Origin: Candidatus Chryseobacterium colombiense
GTDB lineage: Bacteria > Bacteroidota > Bacteroidia > Flavobacteriales > Weeksellaceae
Assembly (NCBI GenBank): GCA_029203185.1
Contig: CP119310.1
Coordinates: 3,292,001-3,356,000, forward strand
Length of the DNA stretch: 64,000 bases
Direction: 5' to 3'
This document shows positions 8,595-17,680 of this stretch, one piece after another; position 1 is the first letter of the stretch, and every line of letters begins with the position of its first letter. The notes beneath the pieces are model-generated. The model saw nothing but the letters and a program-made list of their open reading frames with translations. It did not search any database and was not told where the DNA came from. The translations under genes were made by a program, and so were the position numbers.

Positions 8595-9515
8595 TTAGTT
8601 GGTGTTGTTATACCGCACTTTGAAATTCTTTTTGTCAATAATACTGATGTTGTCCAAAATCAATCCTGTGGCAAGAGAAAGTATGGAAACGATAATCAGC
8701 ATGATTGAAAAAATTAACGTGGGAACCTTATAAACATATTGATATTCGAAATATTCTCTGATTGGAATAATCATAAAAAGTACGCCCAAAACAAAAAGAA
8801 TAATAGAAACCATTCCAAAAAATAAGAGAGGCTTATAAAGTCTTACAAGATTGAAAAAAAGCTTGATCACTTTAAATCCGTCAGTAAATGTATTCAGTTT
8901 TGAAACACTTCCTTCCGGTCGGTCACGGTAATTGATAGAATATTCTTCAATAGTAAGTCCATAATGTAAAGCATAGATGGAAAGATCAGTTTCCAGTTCA
9001 AATCCTTTAATAGAACTGGCGTAATTTTTAACGAATTTTCTTGAAAAAATCCTATAACCGGAAAGAATATCCTTGAGTTCCGAACCAAAGAAAATATTGA
9101 TGAGGTTTCGTACCAGATTATTTCCGAAATTATGGAAAGCTCTTTTATTTTCTTTTTTATAACTTTTGTTGGATAGTCGGTCTCCAACAAGCATATCGCA
9201 TTTGTTTTCAATAAACTGATTGACCATATCACGGACGCATTCCACGGGATAGGTATCGTCCCCGTCTATCATAATATAAAGGTCGGCGTCAATTTCCCTG
9301 AACATTCTGAAAACAACATTTGCTTTTCCTTGTTTTTTTTCATTTCCGACAATAGCGCCGGCTTTTGTAGCAATTTCTACAGTGTTATCCTTGGAATTGT
9401 TGTCGTAAACAAATATTTCGGCTTCCGGAATATAATGCTGAAAATCTCTAACCACTTTGTCAATGGTTAAAGCTTCATTGTAGCAGGGAACAAGAACTGC
9501 TATTTTGAGATTCAT
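8595..9515 (-). CDS. Membrane-anchored family 2 glycosyltransferase (polyprenyl-phosphate sugar transferase type)
   Basis: The first 215 residues are a GT2 catalytic domain. It begins IAVLVPCYNEALTIDKVV, carries DNNSKDNTVEIA, and has the metal-binding motif MIDGDDTYP near residues 82-90. ILSGYRIFSRKFVKNY is a block shared with DPM1-like enzymes. Two hydrophobic helices at about 230-255 and 268-292 anchor it to the inner membrane. This architecture matches transferases that load a sugar onto undecaprenyl phosphate. The polytopic protein encoded next is a possible user of that lipid-linked sugar, but this is inference. The start is 45 nt from ugd on the same strand. Confidence 0.85.
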   Translation of the reverse strand: MNLKIAVLVPCYNEALTIDKVVRDFQHYIPEAEIFVYDNNSKDNTVEIATKAGAIVGNEKKQGKANVVFRMFREIDADLYIMIDGDDTYPVECVRDMVNQFIENKCDMLVGDRLSNKSYKKENKRAFHNFGNNLVRNLINIFFGSELKDILSGYRIFSRKFVKNYASSIKGFELETDLSIYALHYGLTIEEYSINYRDRPEGSVSKLNTFTDGFKVIKLFFNLVRLYKPLLFFGMVSIILFVLGVLFMIIPIREYFEYQYVYKVPTLIFSIMLIIVSILSLATGLILDNISIIDKKNFKVRYNNTN

Positions 9516-9560
9516 TTGTGTGGGTGATTTGTTTAAAGGTTATTAGTAAGGAATTATTGA

Positions 9561-10874
9561 CTAGGGTTTTATCGTTTTTCTTCCTATACTTTTATAATAA
9601 AATCCATTCTGTGCAGGAACTTCCAATGGATACATATTTCTTCCGTCGAAAATAACCTTATTTCTCATTTTTTCACCCATCAGTTTGAAATTTGGATTTT
9701 TAAACTCCGGCCATTCTGTTGCAATGAATAAGGCGTCTGCGTTTTCAAGTGCTTCATACATGTTTTTTGCATATTCAATTTTATCGCCCAATACTTTCTG
9801 TACATTTTTTTCGGCAATAGAGTCATAGGCAACAATTTTTGCTCCTTTTTTTAGCAATAAATCAATATTGTCCAGCGAAGAGGCTTCTCTGATATCATCT
9901 GTATTGGCTTTAAAAGCGAGTCCCCATAAAGCAATGGTTTTCCCTTGCAGGTTTCCTCCAAAATATTTTTCAATTTCAGAAACTAAAATAACCTTCTGTG
10001 AAATGTTAACATTTTCTGTAGCTTCAAGGATCTGGAAGTTAAATTCTTCGTCTTTTCCTGATTTAATTAATGCTTTTACATCTTTGGGAAAACAGCTGCC
10101 TCCATATCCGATTCCAGGGAATAAGAATCTGTGTCCGATTCTGTCATCGCTTCCCATTCCAAGACGTACTTTATCAACATCAGCACCTACTTTTTCACAA
10201 TAATTAGCAATTTCATTCATAAAAGTAATTTTTACGGCTAAAAATGAATTGGCTGCATATTTTGTGAGTTCCGATGACTTTTCATCCATGAATATAATAG
10301 GAATTCCGGTATTGGTAAATGGCTGGTAAATTGTAGCCATGATTTCTTTAGCCTTTTCAGAGCTCGATCCCACTACTACTCTTGCAGGATTCATAGAGTC
10401 TTCAACAGCAAAGCCCTCACGTAAAAATTCAGGATTAGAAACAACATCAAAAGGAAGATTTGTTTTTGAGGCAATAACATCTCTTACTCTATCCGCAGTT
10501 CCTACAGGAACCGTGCTTTTATTTACCACTACTTTGTATTCGGTCATCATTTTACCAATAGAATTGGCAACCTGTAATACATAAGAAAGGTCTGCGGAAC
10601 CATCTTCACCTGGAGGAGTTGGTAAAGCAAGGTAGATAACCTCACTTTTATCTAAAGCTTCTTTTAAATTAGTTGTGAAAAATAGACGTTCTGCCTGTAT
10701 ATTTCTAAGGAACATCTCCTCAAGATTCGGTTCGTAGATGGGAACAATACCGTTTTTCATTCCCTCCACTTTTTTTTCATCAATATCAACACAGTAAACC
10801 GAATTTCCCAATTCTGCGAGTGTAGTTCCTGTTACCAAGCCTACATATCCTGTTCCTACTATTGTAATATTCAA
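9561..10874 (-). CDS. ugd: UDP-glucose 6-dehydrogenase family protein
   Basis: This 437-residue NAD-dependent enzyme oxidises a UDP-sugar (usually UDP-glucose) to the uronic acid in two steps. The Rossmann motif GTGYVGLVTG is at residues 7-16. The substrate-binding lysine region AANSFLAVKITFMNE is around residue 215, and the catalytic Cys261 is in GIGYGGSCFPKD. The C-terminal UDP-binding domain follows. It is the first gene of the minus-strand polysaccharide cluster. Closely related UDP-ManNAc dehydrogenases cannot be fully excluded, but the N-terminal MNITIVGTGYVGLVTG pattern and length favour UDP-glucose. Confidence 0.92.
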   Translation of the reverse strand: MNITIVGTGYVGLVTGTTLAELGNSVYCVDIDEKKVEGMKNGIVPIYEPNLEEMFLRNIQAERLFFTTNLKEALDKSEVIYLALPTPPGEDGSADLSYVLQVANSIGKMMTEYKVVVNKSTVPVGTADRVRDVIASKTNLPFDVVSNPEFLREGFAVEDSMNPARVVVGSSSEKAKEIMATIYQPFTNTGIPIIFMDEKSSELTKYAANSFLAVKITFMNEIANYCEKVGADVDKVRLGMGSDDRIGHRFLFPGIGYGGSCFPKDVKALIKSGKDEEFNFQILEATENVNISQKVILVSEIEKYFGGNLQGKTIALWGLAFKANTDDIREASSLDNIDLLLKKGAKIVAYDSIAEKNVQKVLGDKIEYAKNMYEALENADALFIATEWPEFKNPNFKLMGEKMRNKVIFDGRNMYPLEVPAQNGFYYKSIGRKTIKP

Positions 10875-10899
10875 AGTATATGTTTTTAATAATTCATGA

Positions 10900-10907
10900 C
10901 AAAAATA
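10900..10907 (-). promoter_or_regulatory. Possible -7 element of the polysaccharide operon promoter
   Basis: The minus strand reads TATTTTTG, matching TAnnTTTG, about 25 nt before the ugd start. No good TTG is visible at the usual distance, so the call is tentative. Confidence 0.35.
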
Positions 10908-10994
10908 CTAAAAATACCTTCACCGTTTCCGATAATTACGATTTGCTTTTTGGTTCGTTAGTTATGAAACTTATCCATCTGATTACTAGACTAA

Positions 10995-11026
10995 TTTGTA
11001 TTTTTAGTAAAAATGTCTTATATTTG
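10995..11026 (+). promoter_or_regulatory. Promoter of rimP-nusA-infB
   Basis: TTTG at 10995-10998 is followed by exactly 20 nt and then TATATTTG at 11019-11026. This is a full match to the Bacteroidetes primary promoter pattern. Transcription should begin near 11031-11033, leaving a leader of about 70 nt before rimP. Confidence 0.75.
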
Positions 11027-11053
11027 CAGAAGATTTACGGAAAAAACAATGGG

Positions 11054-11078
11054 AAGGCTTCTAACGAAAGCCTTTTTT
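11054..11078 (+). terminator. Leader hairpin with T run upstream of rimP (possible attenuator)
   Basis: A perfect 7-bp stem (AAGGCTT / AAGCCTT) with loop CTAACGA is followed by TTTT, giving six T in a row. It lies inside the rimP leader, 25 nt before the start codon, so it may partly terminate transcription of this translation/transcription-factor operon. Confidence 0.5.
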
Positions 11079-11102
11079 CGTACAGTAAATCATAAAAATG
11101 TT

Positions 11103-11570
11103 ATGGAGTTTAGAAAAAGAATTGAAGAATTATTAAACGATTTCCTTGAAACCAGAAAGGATTTGTTTCTGATAGATTTAAAAATTTCTGCAGGAGATGA
11201 TATTACGGTGATTTTGGATGGGGACAATGGAGTTTCTCTTCAGGATTGCCTGGATGCAAGCCGCGCCATAGAATTTAATATGGATCGTGAGGAGCACGAC
11301 TTTAGTTTGCAGGTAATGTCTGCGGGATTGAGCGAACCATTGGTGACACCACGACAATTTACAAAAAATATAGGAAGAGAGATTGAAGTATTACTAAATG
11401 ACTCTTCTAAAATTGAAGGTGAACTTGCAAAAGTGGATGAAGAAAAAATAACGCTGGTTTTGCGTTACCGTAAGCCAAAAGATATCGGTAAGGGAAAGGT
11501 AGATGTAGAGGAGGAAAAAGAAATTCCTTACTCTGAGATTAAAAAAGCTTTAGTAGTAATTAAATTTTAA
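11103..11570 (+). CDS. rimP: Ribosome maturation factor RimP
   Basis: RimP helps mature the 30S subunit in the cytoplasm. The 155-residue product begins MEFRKRIEELLNDFLETRKD. The central block ISAGDDITVILDGDNGVSLQDCLDASRAIEFNMDREEHDFSLQVMSAGLSEPL is typical of the N-terminal RimP domain, with the SAGLSEPL turn, and it is followed by the SH3-like C-terminal domain. An in-frame upstream extension exists but it would encode the leader hairpin, so ATG at 11103 is preferred. It is followed by nusA and infB, the classical operon order. Confidence 0.93.
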   Translation: MEFRKRIEELLNDFLETRKDLFLIDLKISAGDDITVILDGDNGVSLQDCLDASRAIEFNMDREEHDFSLQVMSAGLSEPLVTPRQFTKNIGREIEVLLNDSSKIEGELAKVDEEKITLVLRYRKPKDIGKGKVDVEEEKEIPYSEIKKALVVIKF

Positions 11571-11587
11571 ATAAGAAAAAAAGATAA

Positions 11588-12823
11588 ATGGATAATATAG
11601 CGTTGATTGAATCCTTTGGTGATTTTAAAGACGAAAAAGGGATTAGTAAGATCGATCTGATGGCAATTATTGAAGATTCTCTTAAGACTCTTTTGAGAAA
11701 AAGATATGATTCTGATGATCATTTTGATGTGATTGTAAACCCTGATAAAGGAGATTTTCAGATATTTTTGAACAAAACAATTGTTGAGGACGAAATGTCT
11801 GAAGATGATGATCTTGAAATCGAGATCTCTGAAGCAAAAAAAATTGACCCGACTTTTGAAGTAGGTGAAGATTTTACGATGGAGATTCCTGTAGCGCAGT
11901 TGGGAAGAAGAAATATTCTTACCCTAAAGCAGATTTTGGCAACAAAACTTCAGGAACATAATAATGCAATGCTTTATGAGCAGTTCAGAGATAAGATCGG
12001 GGAGATTGTGGTAGGAGAGATTCACCACATCCGTCACAAGCATGTAATCCTTTTGGATGATGAAGGAAACGAATTTATTCTTCCTAAAGAAAATCAAATC
12101 CCTTCAGATTTCTTTAAAAAAGGTGAAAACATCAGAGCTATTGTAGAAACAGTAGATTTTAAAGGTTCAAAACCGCAGATTATTATTTCCAGAACTGCAC
12201 CAAAATTCCTAGAGAAATTATTGGAACTGGAAATTCCTGAGATCCAGGATGGAACGATCATGCTGAAAAAAGTAGTGAGAATACCTGGTGAAAAGGCGAA
12301 AATTGCAGTAGATGCTTATGATGACAGAATCGATCCGGTAGGAGCATGTGTGGGTGTGAAAGGATCAAGAATTCATGGCGTTGTAAGAGAGTTGAAAAAT
12401 GAGAACATCGATGTAATCCAGTGGTCTAAAAACCCTGAAATTATGGTAAAAAGAGCTTTAGGAAATGTAACGGTCAATAAAATTGACATCAATGAGGAGG
12501 CAAACTACGCGTTGGTTTATACCCCTGTTGAAGAGATTTCTAAAGTGATTGGAAAACAAGGACAGAATATCAGACTGGCTTCTTGGTTGTCCGGATACGA
12601 AATCGATGTATACAGAGAGTCTAGTGAAGATGATGATGTTGAATTGAGAGAATTTAATGACGATATCGAGCAGTGGATTTTGGATGAATTTAAGAAAGTA
12701 GGTCTTACAACTGCTAAATCGGTGTTGGATAAAGAAACTGAAAGTCTTCTGAATATGGTAGATCTTGAAGAAGAAACTATTGAAGATGTGAAGCGTATTC
12801 TTAGAGAAGAATTCGAAGATTAA
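11588..12823 (+). CDS. nusA: Transcription termination/antitermination factor NusA
   Basis: NusA binds RNA polymerase and modulates pausing and termination. The 411-residue protein has the N-terminal polymerase-binding domain (1-125), an S1 domain (about 130-200, GEIVVGEIHHIRHKHVILL) and two KH domains (to about residue 345). These include CVGVKGSRIHGVVRELKNE and IGKQGQNIRLAS, the GxxG-type loops that bind RNA. A short acidic tail follows, and the C-terminal acidic repeats of gamma-proteobacterial NusA are absent, as is usual outside that group. It lies 17 nt after rimP and 79 nt before infB. Confidence 0.96.
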   Translation: MDNIALIESFGDFKDEKGISKIDLMAIIEDSLKTLLRKRYDSDDHFDVIVNPDKGDFQIFLNKTIVEDEMSEDDDLEIEISEAKKIDPTFEVGEDFTMEIPVAQLGRRNILTLKQILATKLQEHNNAMLYEQFRDKIGEIVVGEIHHIRHKHVILLDDEGNEFILPKENQIPSDFFKKGENIRAIVETVDFKGSKPQIIISRTAPKFLEKLLELEIPEIQDGTIMLKKVVRIPGEKAKIAVDAYDDRIDPVGACVGVKGSRIHGVVRELKNENIDVIQWSKNPEIMVKRALGNVTVNKIDINEEANYALVYTPVEEISKVIGKQGQNIRLASWLSGYEIDVYRESSEDDDVELREFNDDIEQWILDEFKKVGLTTAKSVLDKETESLLNMVDLEEETIEDVKRILREEFED

Positions 12824-12902
12824 GATTTTGTAAATAAATTTTAATAAACAGTAAAAAAGAAATACTTTAATTTTAAGAATTAAAAAACAGTAAAAATAAT
12901 AA

Positions 12903-15890
12903 ATGCCAAAAATTAGATTAAATAAAGCGGTTAAGGAATTCAACATTTCGATGTCCAGATTAGTAGAGTTTTTACAATCAAAGGGTATTGAAGTTGAAAG
13001 CAATCCTAACGCTCAATTGGAAGAAGCGGCATATTCTGCATTGGAGGCTGAGTTTGCCAAAGACGGTGAACAGCGTAAAGCTTCCCATGAGGTGGTGATC
13101 ACAAAAGTTCCGGAAGAGAAACTGGAAATTGAAGAAAAGAAAACCCCTGAAGTAATAAGAGCTAAAGCTAATAAACCAGAAACTAAAATTTTAGGTAAAA
13201 TAGATCTAGAGCCTACGAAACCTGAAGTGGAAGAAACTCCGGTTGCTCCTATAGCAACAGTGGAAGAGAAGAAACAAGAAGCTGTTGTTGAAGAGCCAGA
13301 AGTAAAATTTGCTCCTGAAAAACAAGAGTTTAAAGTTTTAGATAAAATAGATTTATCACAAATCGAATCTAGAAACAGACCGGTAAAAAAAGATAAGCCA
13401 AAAGTGGAGGAGAAAAAAGTAGAAGAAAAAGCTGTTGAAGAAAAGCCGGTTGCAGAGGTGAAGGAAACTCCTAAGCCTGTTGTAAAAGAAGCTCCGAAAA
13501 AAGTTGTTGAGGTAAAAGAAGAACCTAAAGCAGCTGAAGAAGAAAACCAGGAGCCTCAAAAAATTGAAACGGTTTATCAAAAGCTGGATGGGCCTAAAAT
13601 TGTTGGTGAAAAAATCGATTTAACTCAATTTGCACCAAAAACAGGTCCTGGAGCTAAAAAGAAAAGAAAAAGAATTGAGAAACCTGGCGGGAATAATAAC
13701 CAGCAAGGTGGAAACAATCAGCAAGGCGGTAATAATAACAATAACCAGGGAGGAGGACAAGGAAACCGTCCTCAGGGAAATAATAACCAAGGAAACCGTC
13801 CTCAAGGACAAGGTGGTCAGGGAAATCGTCCACAAGGTCAGGGAGGTCAAGGCGGAAACCGTTTTGGAAACAATAATCAAGGAAATCGTCCACAAGGTCA
13901 AGGAGGACAAGGAGGAAACAGAGGAGGTTTCAATAAAGGAGGACAAAACAACAGACCTGGTCAAAGAACTATGCCTGTTGAATTGACAGATGAACAAGTT
14001 AAAAATCAAATCAAGGAAACCCTTGAAAAATTAACAAACAAAGGAGGTAAATCTAAATCTGCTAAACACAGAAAAGATAAGAGAAACTTCCGTAGAGAAC
14101 AAGACGAACGTCAGCAAGAGATTGATGCACAAGACAGAACATTAAAAGTGACAGAATTCATCACTGTTGGTGAATTGGCAAGTTTAATGAATGTTTCTCC
14201 AACAGAGGTAATTTCTGCTTGTTTCTCTTTAGGGGTTATGGTTACCATGAACCAGAGACTTGAAGCGGATACTTTATTGTTGGTAGCTGATGAATTTGGA
14301 TATAAAATTGAATTCTCAGATGCTGATCTTGAAGATACAGATTCTGAAGAGGATATCGATACTGAAGAAAGCTTATTGCCTAGAGCACCAATTGTGACGG
14401 TAATGGGGCACGTTGACCACGGTAAAACTTCATTGCTGGATTACGTAAGAAAAACTAATGTAATTGCGGGTGAATCCGGAGGTATTACTCAGCATATCGG
14501 TGCGTATAACGTGAAATTGGAAAACGGTCAGAGAATTACATTCTTAGATACACCAGGTCACGAAGCCTTTACTGCGATGAGAGCTAGAGGAGCACAAGTT
14601 ACCGATATTGCAATTATCGTAATTGCTGCCGATGACGATGTGATGCCTCAGACAAAAGAAGCGATTTCTCACGCGCAGGCTGCAGGAGTTCCAATGATTA
14701 TTGCAATCAACAAAGTAGATAAGCCTAATGCGAATCCTGATAATATCCGTCAGCAACTTTCAGGGATGAATATCCTGGTTGAAGAATGGGGAGGAAATGT
14801 TCAGGCTCAGGAAATTTCTGCTAAATTCGGTAATAATGTAGATGTATTATTGGAAAAAGTTTTACTTCAGGCTGAAATGCTTGAATTGAAAGCAAATCCG
14901 GACCGTCCTGCAAATGGAGTTGTTATTGAAGCTTCATTGGATAAAGGAAGAGGGTATGTTGCAACAATGTTGGTTCAGACCGGTACATTAAGAGTAGGAG
15001 ATTATGTAGTGGCAGGAAAAAATCATGGTAAAGTAAAAGCTTTGCTTGATGAAAGAGGGAAAAACCTTGCAGAAGCAGGTCCGTCTATTCCGGCAACCAT
15101 CTTAGGATTGGACGGAGCTCCTACAGCTGGAGATAAATTCCGTGTGTATGCTGATGAAAGTGAAGGTAAGGCTATTGCTAATAAGAGAGAGCAGCTTCAA
15201 AGAGAGCTTTCGATCAGAACGAAAAAGCATACTACACTTGAAGAATTGGGTAGACGTATTGCTTTAGGTGAATTCAAAGAATTGAACATTATCCTTAAAG
15301 GAGACGTGGACGGTTCTGTAGAAGCACTTTCTGATCAGTTACAAAGACTTTCAACAGAAGAAATCAGCGTAAATATTCTACACTCAGGTGTTGGACAGAT
15401 TACAGAATCTGATATCAACCTTGCTGCTGCTTCAGATGCGATTATTATCGGATTTAACGTAAGAGCAGGGGCGAATGCTAAAGACCTTGCAGATCGTGAA
15501 GAAATTGAGATCAGAACATATTCTGTAATCTATAAAGCGATCGATGAAGTAAAAGAAGCAATGGAAGGAATGCTTTCTCCGGAAATTCAGGAGCAGGTAA
15601 TTGGTAATGTTGAAATCCGTGAGGTATTCAAGATTTCTAAAGTGGGAACTATCGCAGGATGTATGGTTCTTACAGGAAAAGTTACCAGAAATTCCAAAGT
15701 TCGTTTGTTAAGAGATGGTATCGTGAAATTTGACGGAGAATTGGAAAGTTTAAAACGTTTCAAAGATGACGTAAAAGAAGTTACTAAAGGCTACGAATGT
15801 GGGTTGAACCTGAAGGGATATAATGATATCGAACAAGGGGATATTCTGGAGGTATATGAAGAGGTTGCAGTGAAGAAAAAACTGAAATAA
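12903..15890 (+). CDS. infB: Translation initiation factor IF-2
   Basis: IF-2 is the GTPase that places initiator tRNA on the ribosome. The 995-residue protein has an N-terminal IF2_N-like domain (residues 1-55). A long charged Glu/Lys/Pro-rich linker follows (about 60-255), then a low-complexity Gly/Asn/Gln/Arg tract (about 260-357). A second IF2_N-like domain lies near 420-470. The G domain starts at G1 GHVDHGKT (502-509), with G3 DTPGHEAF and G4 NKVDK, and the C-terminal domains end GYNDIEQGDILEVYE. The Gly/Asn-rich tract is nucleotide-repetitive and likely length-variable. A strong terminator follows 12 nt after the stop. Confidence 0.97.
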   Translation: MPKIRLNKAVKEFNISMSRLVEFLQSKGIEVESNPNAQLEEAAYSALEAEFAKDGEQRKASHEVVITKVPEEKLEIEEKKTPEVIRAKANKPETKILGKIDLEPTKPEVEETPVAPIATVEEKKQEAVVEEPEVKFAPEKQEFKVLDKIDLSQIESRNRPVKKDKPKVEEKKVEEKAVEEKPVAEVKETPKPVVKEAPKKVVEVKEEPKAAEEENQEPQKIETVYQKLDGPKIVGEKIDLTQFAPKTGPGAKKKRKRIEKPGGNNNQQGGNNQQGGNNNNNQGGGQGNRPQGNNNQGNRPQGQGGQGNRPQGQGGQGGNRFGNNNQGNRPQGQGGQGGNRGGFNKGGQNNRPGQRTMPVELTDEQVKNQIKETLEKLTNKGGKSKSAKHRKDKRNFRREQDERQQEIDAQDRTLKVTEFITVGELASLMNVSPTEVISACFSLGVMVTMNQRLEADTLLLVADEFGYKIEFSDADLEDTDSEEDIDTEESLLPRAPIVTVMGHVDHGKTSLLDYVRKTNVIAGESGGITQHIGAYNVKLENGQRITFLDTPGHEAFTAMRARGAQVTDIAIIVIAADDDVMPQTKEAISHAQAAGVPMIIAINKVDKPNANPDNIRQQLSGMNILVEEWGGNVQAQEISAKFGNNVDVLLEKVLLQAEMLELKANPDRPANGVVIEASLDKGRGYVATMLVQTGTLRVGDYVVAGKNHGKVKALLDERGKNLAEAGPSIPATILGLDGAPTAGDKFRVYADESEGKAIANKREQLQRELSIRTKKHTTLEELGRRIALGEFKELNIILKGDVDGSVEALSDQLQRLSTEEISVNILHSGVGQITESDINLAAASDAIIIGFNVRAGANAKDLADREEIEIRTYSVIYKAIDEVKEAMEGMLSPEIQEQVIGNVEIREVFKISKVGTIAGCMVLTGKVTRNSKVRLLRDGIVKFDGELESLKRFKDDVKEVTKGYECGLNLKGYNDIEQGDILEVYEEVAVKKKLK

Positions 15891-15902
15891 TTTAATTTGT
15901 AT

Positions 15903-15938
15903 AAAAACAGCCCACATCTTTGATGTGGGCTGTTTTTG
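15903..15938 (+). terminator. Strong terminator after infB
   Basis: A perfect 16-bp stem with a 3-nt loop (arms 15903-15918 and 15922-15937, core ACAGCCCACATC) is flanked by A5 and T5. It should work on the plus strand, and in principle on both. Confidence 0.9.
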
Positions 15939-16057
15939 TTTATATATTATGCTTTCTTTTAAAACGTATTGAGTTTTAAAGGCTTTTACAGTGAAATATA
16001 TTCCATTTTAATAGAAATACGGAAACCAGTAATGCCTTATTATTTTTTATTTGAATA

Positions 16058-16088
16058 TTTGTAACGTTACAAAAAAATGATATATTTA
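16058..16088 (+). promoter_or_regulatory. Promoter of the lipoprotein cassette locus with a palindromic operator
   Basis: A perfect 16-bp palindrome, TTTGTAACGTTACAAA, spans 16058-16073. Its first TTTG can serve as the -33 element, with TATATTTA at 16081-16088 after 19 nt as a near-consensus -7 box. The ATG of the head lipoprotein is 20 nt further. A palindrome with a central CG pair overlapping the -33 element is typical of a repressor site (LacI/GalR-type sites look similar). No matching regulator gene was recognised next to it. Confidence 0.55.
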
Positions 16089-16107
16089 ACCTTAAAAACA
16101 CAATAGA

Positions 16108-17661
16108 ATGAGGAACAAATTACTGGTGCGGCTTTGCCTGAACCTTATGGCAATTTTTATGATCTGCTCCTGCAGGACAGACCAGTTCTCCGAACATGAA
16201 ACGTATAGCGACAGTCCCACATTTCATCTTACCACAAAAAGGATTTCATTAGATGCCAGTAAACACAAAAGTAAGATCCTGCCTGAGCTGGAAAGGGCAA
16301 AGGGAGGAATCAGGGCTTTTTCTAAAGTAAATGTAAACGGAAAGATCATTAATTACGGAAACGGGATTTCTATAGATACTGATGACGTCATTTATATTGA
16401 GAACGGACCTAACTACCACACCTATACTTTCCACATCAAAAGAGATGATGCACCCGAAGATGCTCCTTTGGAAAACCTTCTGTTGTCTCCGCTTCCTGAT
16501 GGAAGCTATAGAGAATTGCTGATTACTTATACCCTTACTTCCACTGAAAAAGAACGGCTGAAAGCAGGTTTAATGGTTGATACAAAAGGAAAAACCCAGG
16601 TAACCGAACTGGCAAACGGAACATTTAACGGCAGCGGTCAACTGGCAAGACTGGTATGCACTACGAAAACAGAATCGTATTGGGCTCCCTGTAGCGGAAC
16701 CCAGCAGCATAATGGTTCCAATTATGAAAGCTGCCCTATCTATAACGGGCTGGAACAAGGAACACCTCCTATATTGTATACCATTGTAACCACGACCTGC
16801 CTGGAACAAAATGATGACATCATTACTCCTATTGATCCGGGAAGCGGAGGAGGCGGTGGTGGTGGAAGCACGGGAGGAGGAGAAAATCCTCATGACCCTC
16901 CTTGTGATACTTCTATAATCCCGAGTAATCCGGAATCCGGTTTTACCGATGAAAACGGCTGTCCTATCGGGACACCTACCATTCCGAATTTGCCGAATCC
17001 TAAGGACGATCCCTGTGTAAAAGCTAAAAAAACTACAGATCTTGTAGAATATAAAAATAACATTGCGTTTCTAGAGGGTAAAACAGGTGAAGATCATGAG
17101 TTTGGAAGAAGGATTGGTCACCCGCAACCTGGAACTGGGCAAATTGGTATGCAAAATGATGAGTTTGAAGGGCAACCAGATACTAAAGTTGTAAATATTC
17201 CTACTAATCAATTTACATTTGCAGCAATGCATAGTCATTATGGTGATTTGTACCCTATATTTTCATCTCAGGATATTATGTTTTTTAACAGTTGGATAAC
17301 CGGAGCTATTGCTTACAACAGCAATCCCAATAATACTCCGAAGATCAATATTAATGAGCTCAGTGTAACTGTAGTAACCGTATACGGAAGCTATCTTATA
17401 ACTTTTGATGGTACAAGTGCTGATCCTTTTCCGAATTTTACTAAACAACAATTGGAAGATTTAGAGGTAGAATATATAAAGTATTTAGATAGTGCTAAAA
17501 CTAATATCGGCTACGATATCAATAAATTGGAAAGAGAATTTTTATCATTTGTCAATAAATATTTGAATATGCCAGGACTAAAGCTGTATAAAGTAGAAGA
17601 TACCGGTAATACAGAAATATATCTTGAAAATGGAAGCAGAAAAACAAAAAAATGTTCATAA
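16108..17661 (+). CDS. Modular lipoprotein with JAMM-like C-terminal domain (head gene of a cassette array)
   Basis: The 517-residue protein has a lipoprotein signal with probable lipidated Cys22 (MICSC) followed by acidic residues, which suggests an outer-membrane, possibly surface, location. Residues about 40-240 form a conserved N-terminal region repeated downstream in degraded form. A Gly-rich linker (about 250-265) leads into a junction block ending NPKDDPCVK (about 306). The C-terminal 200 residues contain Glu331, His375-x-His377, Ser386 and Asp389. That is the order and spacing (E, ~44, HxH, x8, SxxD) of zinc-binding JAMM/MPN metallopeptidases, and the protein ends in Lys-Lys-Cys-Ser. 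The family is not one I can name. A surface peptidase or polymorphic-toxin-like effector is inference. A small lipoprotein gene follows 19 nt later. Confidence 0.75.
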   Translation: MRNKLLVRLCLNLMAIFMICSCRTDQFSEHETYSDSPTFHLTTKRISLDASKHKSKILPELERAKGGIRAFSKVNVNGKIINYGNGISIDTDDVIYIENGPNYHTYTFHIKRDDAPEDAPLENLLLSPLPDGSYRELLITYTLTSTEKERLKAGLMVDTKGKTQVTELANGTFNGSGQLARLVCTTKTESYWAPCSGTQQHNGSNYESCPIYNGLEQGTPPILYTIVTTTCLEQNDDIITPIDPGSGGGGGGGSTGGGENPHDPPCDTSIIPSNPESGFTDENGCPIGTPTIPNLPNPKDDPCVKAKKTTDLVEYKNNIAFLEGKTGEDHEFGRRIGHPQPGTGQIGMQNDEFEGQPDTKVVNIPTNQFTFAAMHSHYGDLYPIFSSQDIMFFNSWITGAIAYNSNPNNTPKININELSVTVVTVYGSYLITFDGTSADPFPNFTKQQLEDLEVEYIKYLDSAKTNIGYDINKLEREFLSFVNKYLNMPGLKLYKVEDTGNTEIYLENGSRKTKKCS

Positions 17662-17680
17662 TTTAGAAACAAATAACAAA

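Noticed and set aside
10880..11095. Short plus-strand ORF between ugd and rimP
   Set aside because: It overlaps the rimP promoter and leader and has no recognisable features.
11013..11102. In-frame N-terminal extension of RimP
   Set aside because: It starts inside the promoter and encodes the leader hairpin; the family N-terminus fits ATG at 11103.
13684..13975. Possible CRISPR-like short repeats
   Set aside because: The repeats are codon-level repeats inside infB in a Gly/Asn/Arg-rich linker, with no regular spacers.
13620..14009. Minus-strand ORF opposite infB
   Set aside because: It is the antisense of the low-complexity linker and its Ser/Leu/Thr runs are an artefact.
17098..17300. RadC-type DNA repair protein as the identity of the HxH...SxxD domain
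   Set aside because: The domain sits in an exported lipoprotein and lacks the RadC HNHPSGDP block; only the fold is suggested.
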